A stretch of 64,000 nucleotides of DNA from contig LNEC01000008.1 in the NCBI GenBank assembly GCA_001464035.1, positions 62,001 to 126,000 on the forward strand. Reading direction: 5' to 3'. Of this stretch, positions 63,040 to 64,000 are shown in pieces; position 1 is the first letter of the stretch, and the number at the start of each line of letters is the position of its first letter. The DNA is from Bradyrhizobiaceae bacterium Ga0074131 (lineage in GTDB: Bacteria; Pseudomonadota; Alphaproteobacteria; Rhizobiales; Xanthobacteraceae). The notes under the pieces were generated by a model. It was not told the origin of the DNA and did not search any database. It saw only the letters and a program-made list of their open reading frames with translations. The translations under genes and the position numbers were made by a program.

Positions 63040-63972
63040 ATGAGCGGCGACGCGGCGCGCGTTGCCGACGCCACCGGCAACTGGGTCGACACGATCGCGC
63101 CGCCATGGTCGCGGCCTTATTTGCGGCTTTCCCGTCTCGACCGGCCGATCGGATCCTGGCTCCTGCTGATGCCGTGCTGGTGGTCGGCGGCGCTCGCCGC
63201 CGGCGTCACCGGCCATATCGGCCAATTGCCGCTGATCCTCGCGCTGTTCTTTCTCGGCGCGTTCGCCATGCGCGGCGCCGGCTGCACCTGGAACGACATT
63301 ACCGACCGCGATCTCGACGCCCGCGTCGAACGGACGCGGTCGCGGCCGATCCCGGCGGGACAGGTGAGCGTGCCGCAGGCGGCGGTCTTTCTGGTCGCGC
63401 AAGCCCTGATCGGACTAGTGGTGCTGCTGCAGTTCAACCGCTTCGCGGTCATCACCGGCATCGCCTCGCTGGCCATCGTCGCGGTCTATCCGTTCATGAA
63501 GCGGATTACCTGGTGGCCGCAGGTCGTGCTCGGCCTCGCGTTTTCCTGGGGCGCGCTGATGGGATTTGCGGTGACGCTGGGACGGATCGATGCGACCGCG
63601 CTGCTGCTCTATGCCGGCTCGATCGCCTGGGTGATCGGCTACGACACCATCTACGCCCATCAGGACGCCGAGGACGACGCGCTGATCGGAGTGAAATCGA
63701 CCGCGCGCCTGTTCGGCGCGCGCACCGATCGGGCCCTGGTGATTTTTTATGGTCTGGCGGTGGTCCTCATTGGCGCAGCGCTGGCGCTGGCCGGCGCCGG
63801 CTTCCCGGCCTGGATCGGGCTGGTTGCGTTCGCCGCGCATCTGGTCTGGCAAATGCGGCGGCTTGAGATTTCCGATCCAGCGCTATGCCTGCGGCTGTTC
63901 AAATCGAATCGGGATGCGGGGCTGTTGCTGTTTACCGGATTGCTGGTGGATGCGGTGATGCGGGCCGGTTAG
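63040..63972 (+). CDS. ubiA: 4-hydroxybenzoate polyprenyltransferase UbiA
   Basis: This 310-residue membrane enzyme has nine or so hydrophobic segments. The first Asp-rich motif is NDITDRDLD (Asn85, Asp86, Asp89, Asp91, Asp93) and the second is DTIYAHQDAEDD, as in UbiA. It attaches the polyprenyl chain to 4-hydroxybenzoate in ubiquinone synthesis. The start at 63040 follows a tandem repeat that also supplies two earlier ATGs, so the start is uncertain; none of the upstream ATGs is in this frame with a good ribosome site. Confidence 0.92.
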   Translation: MSGDAARVADATGNWVDTIAPPWSRPYLRLSRLDRPIGSWLLLMPCWWSAALAAGVTGHIGQLPLILALFFLGAFAMRGAGCTWNDITDRDLDARVERTRSRPIPAGQVSVPQAAVFLVAQALIGLVVLLQFNRFAVITGIASLAIVAVYPFMKRITWWPQVVLGLAFSWGALMGFAVTLGRIDATALLLYAGSIAWVIGYDTIYAHQDAEDDALIGVKSTARLFGARTDRALVIFYGLAVVLIGAALALAGAGFPAWIGLVAFAAHLVWQMRRLEISDPALCLRLFKSNRDAGLLLFTGLLVDAVMRAG

Positions 63973-64000
63973 CGGCCGTCACTCCTCCTCGGACGACCTA

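Overview
The window is GC-rich chromosomal DNA from an alphaproteobacterium of the Rhizobiales. Bradyrhizobium or a close Bradyrhizobiaceae relative is most likely. Evidence: a groES-groEL operon under a CIRCE-like operator, an alphaproteobacterial zinc-less bL36, a long HisG beside HisZ, dense Liv-type ABC importers, DUF2076/DUF3750/DUF5996/DUF6166 proteins, and the dispersed palindromes (a GGCCGGGCTTGACCCGGCC type and a CTCTCCCGCTTGCGGGGGAG type) known from these genomes. No tRNA, rRNA, CRISPR array, phage or conjugative gene was seen.

Layout. (1) 1-5759: two convergent units. The rightward one encodes a partial cupin-type Fe/2-oxoglutarate oxygenase and a CelD-type acyltransferase. The leftward one encodes a GNAT-like protein, a stand-alone acyl carrier protein, an AMP-forming ligase and a fold-III PLP decarboxylase. 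The ACP/ligase/decarboxylase trio suggests chemistry on a carrier-bound amino acid and is the most intriguing biosynthetic locus here. (2) 6017-12657: DUF5996 protein, WrbA, pirin and a divergent LysR gene, a decayed REP/RAYT unit whose left repeat supplies the LysR stop codon, a Bug-type solute receptor, a YbaK-type deacylase and a DUF302 protein. (3) 12803-26314: a catabolic region with a haloacid dehalogenase-like hydrolase, an amidohydrolase, a MaoC pair, LysR, a full Liv ABC importer ending in a CnbZ-like gene, a scar holding MaoC and SDR remnants, then a TRAP transporter. (4) 26667-32271: two membrane-bound di-iron lipid enzymes, rpmJ and several envelope proteins. (5) 32455-45383: a second full Liv importer with a DUF6166 protein and a zinc alcohol dehydrogenase, a GntR regulator, a thiolase and glcDEF. 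(6) 45455-56148: a lysine/alanine-rich basic protein, a TorF-type porin, a BacA/SbmA-like ABC exporter, groESL, CheZ and an L,D-transpeptidase. (7) 56223-63972: housekeeping genes hpnK-like, a glycosyltransferase, hisG-hisZ, rsmE and ubiA.

Working together. Regions 3 and 5 read as import-and-degrade modules. Periplasmic receptors and permeases bring in small organic acids, and hydratases, thiolase, dehydrogenases and glycolate oxidase process CoA esters and 2-hydroxy acids, each module next to its own LysR or GntR gene. Signs of turnover (broken RAYT, truncated MaoC, frameshifted SDR, a stray amidohydrolase tail) cluster in regions 2 and 3. Start codons were chosen by ribosome-binding sites and overlaps. 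All functions are inferred from protein sequence alone.
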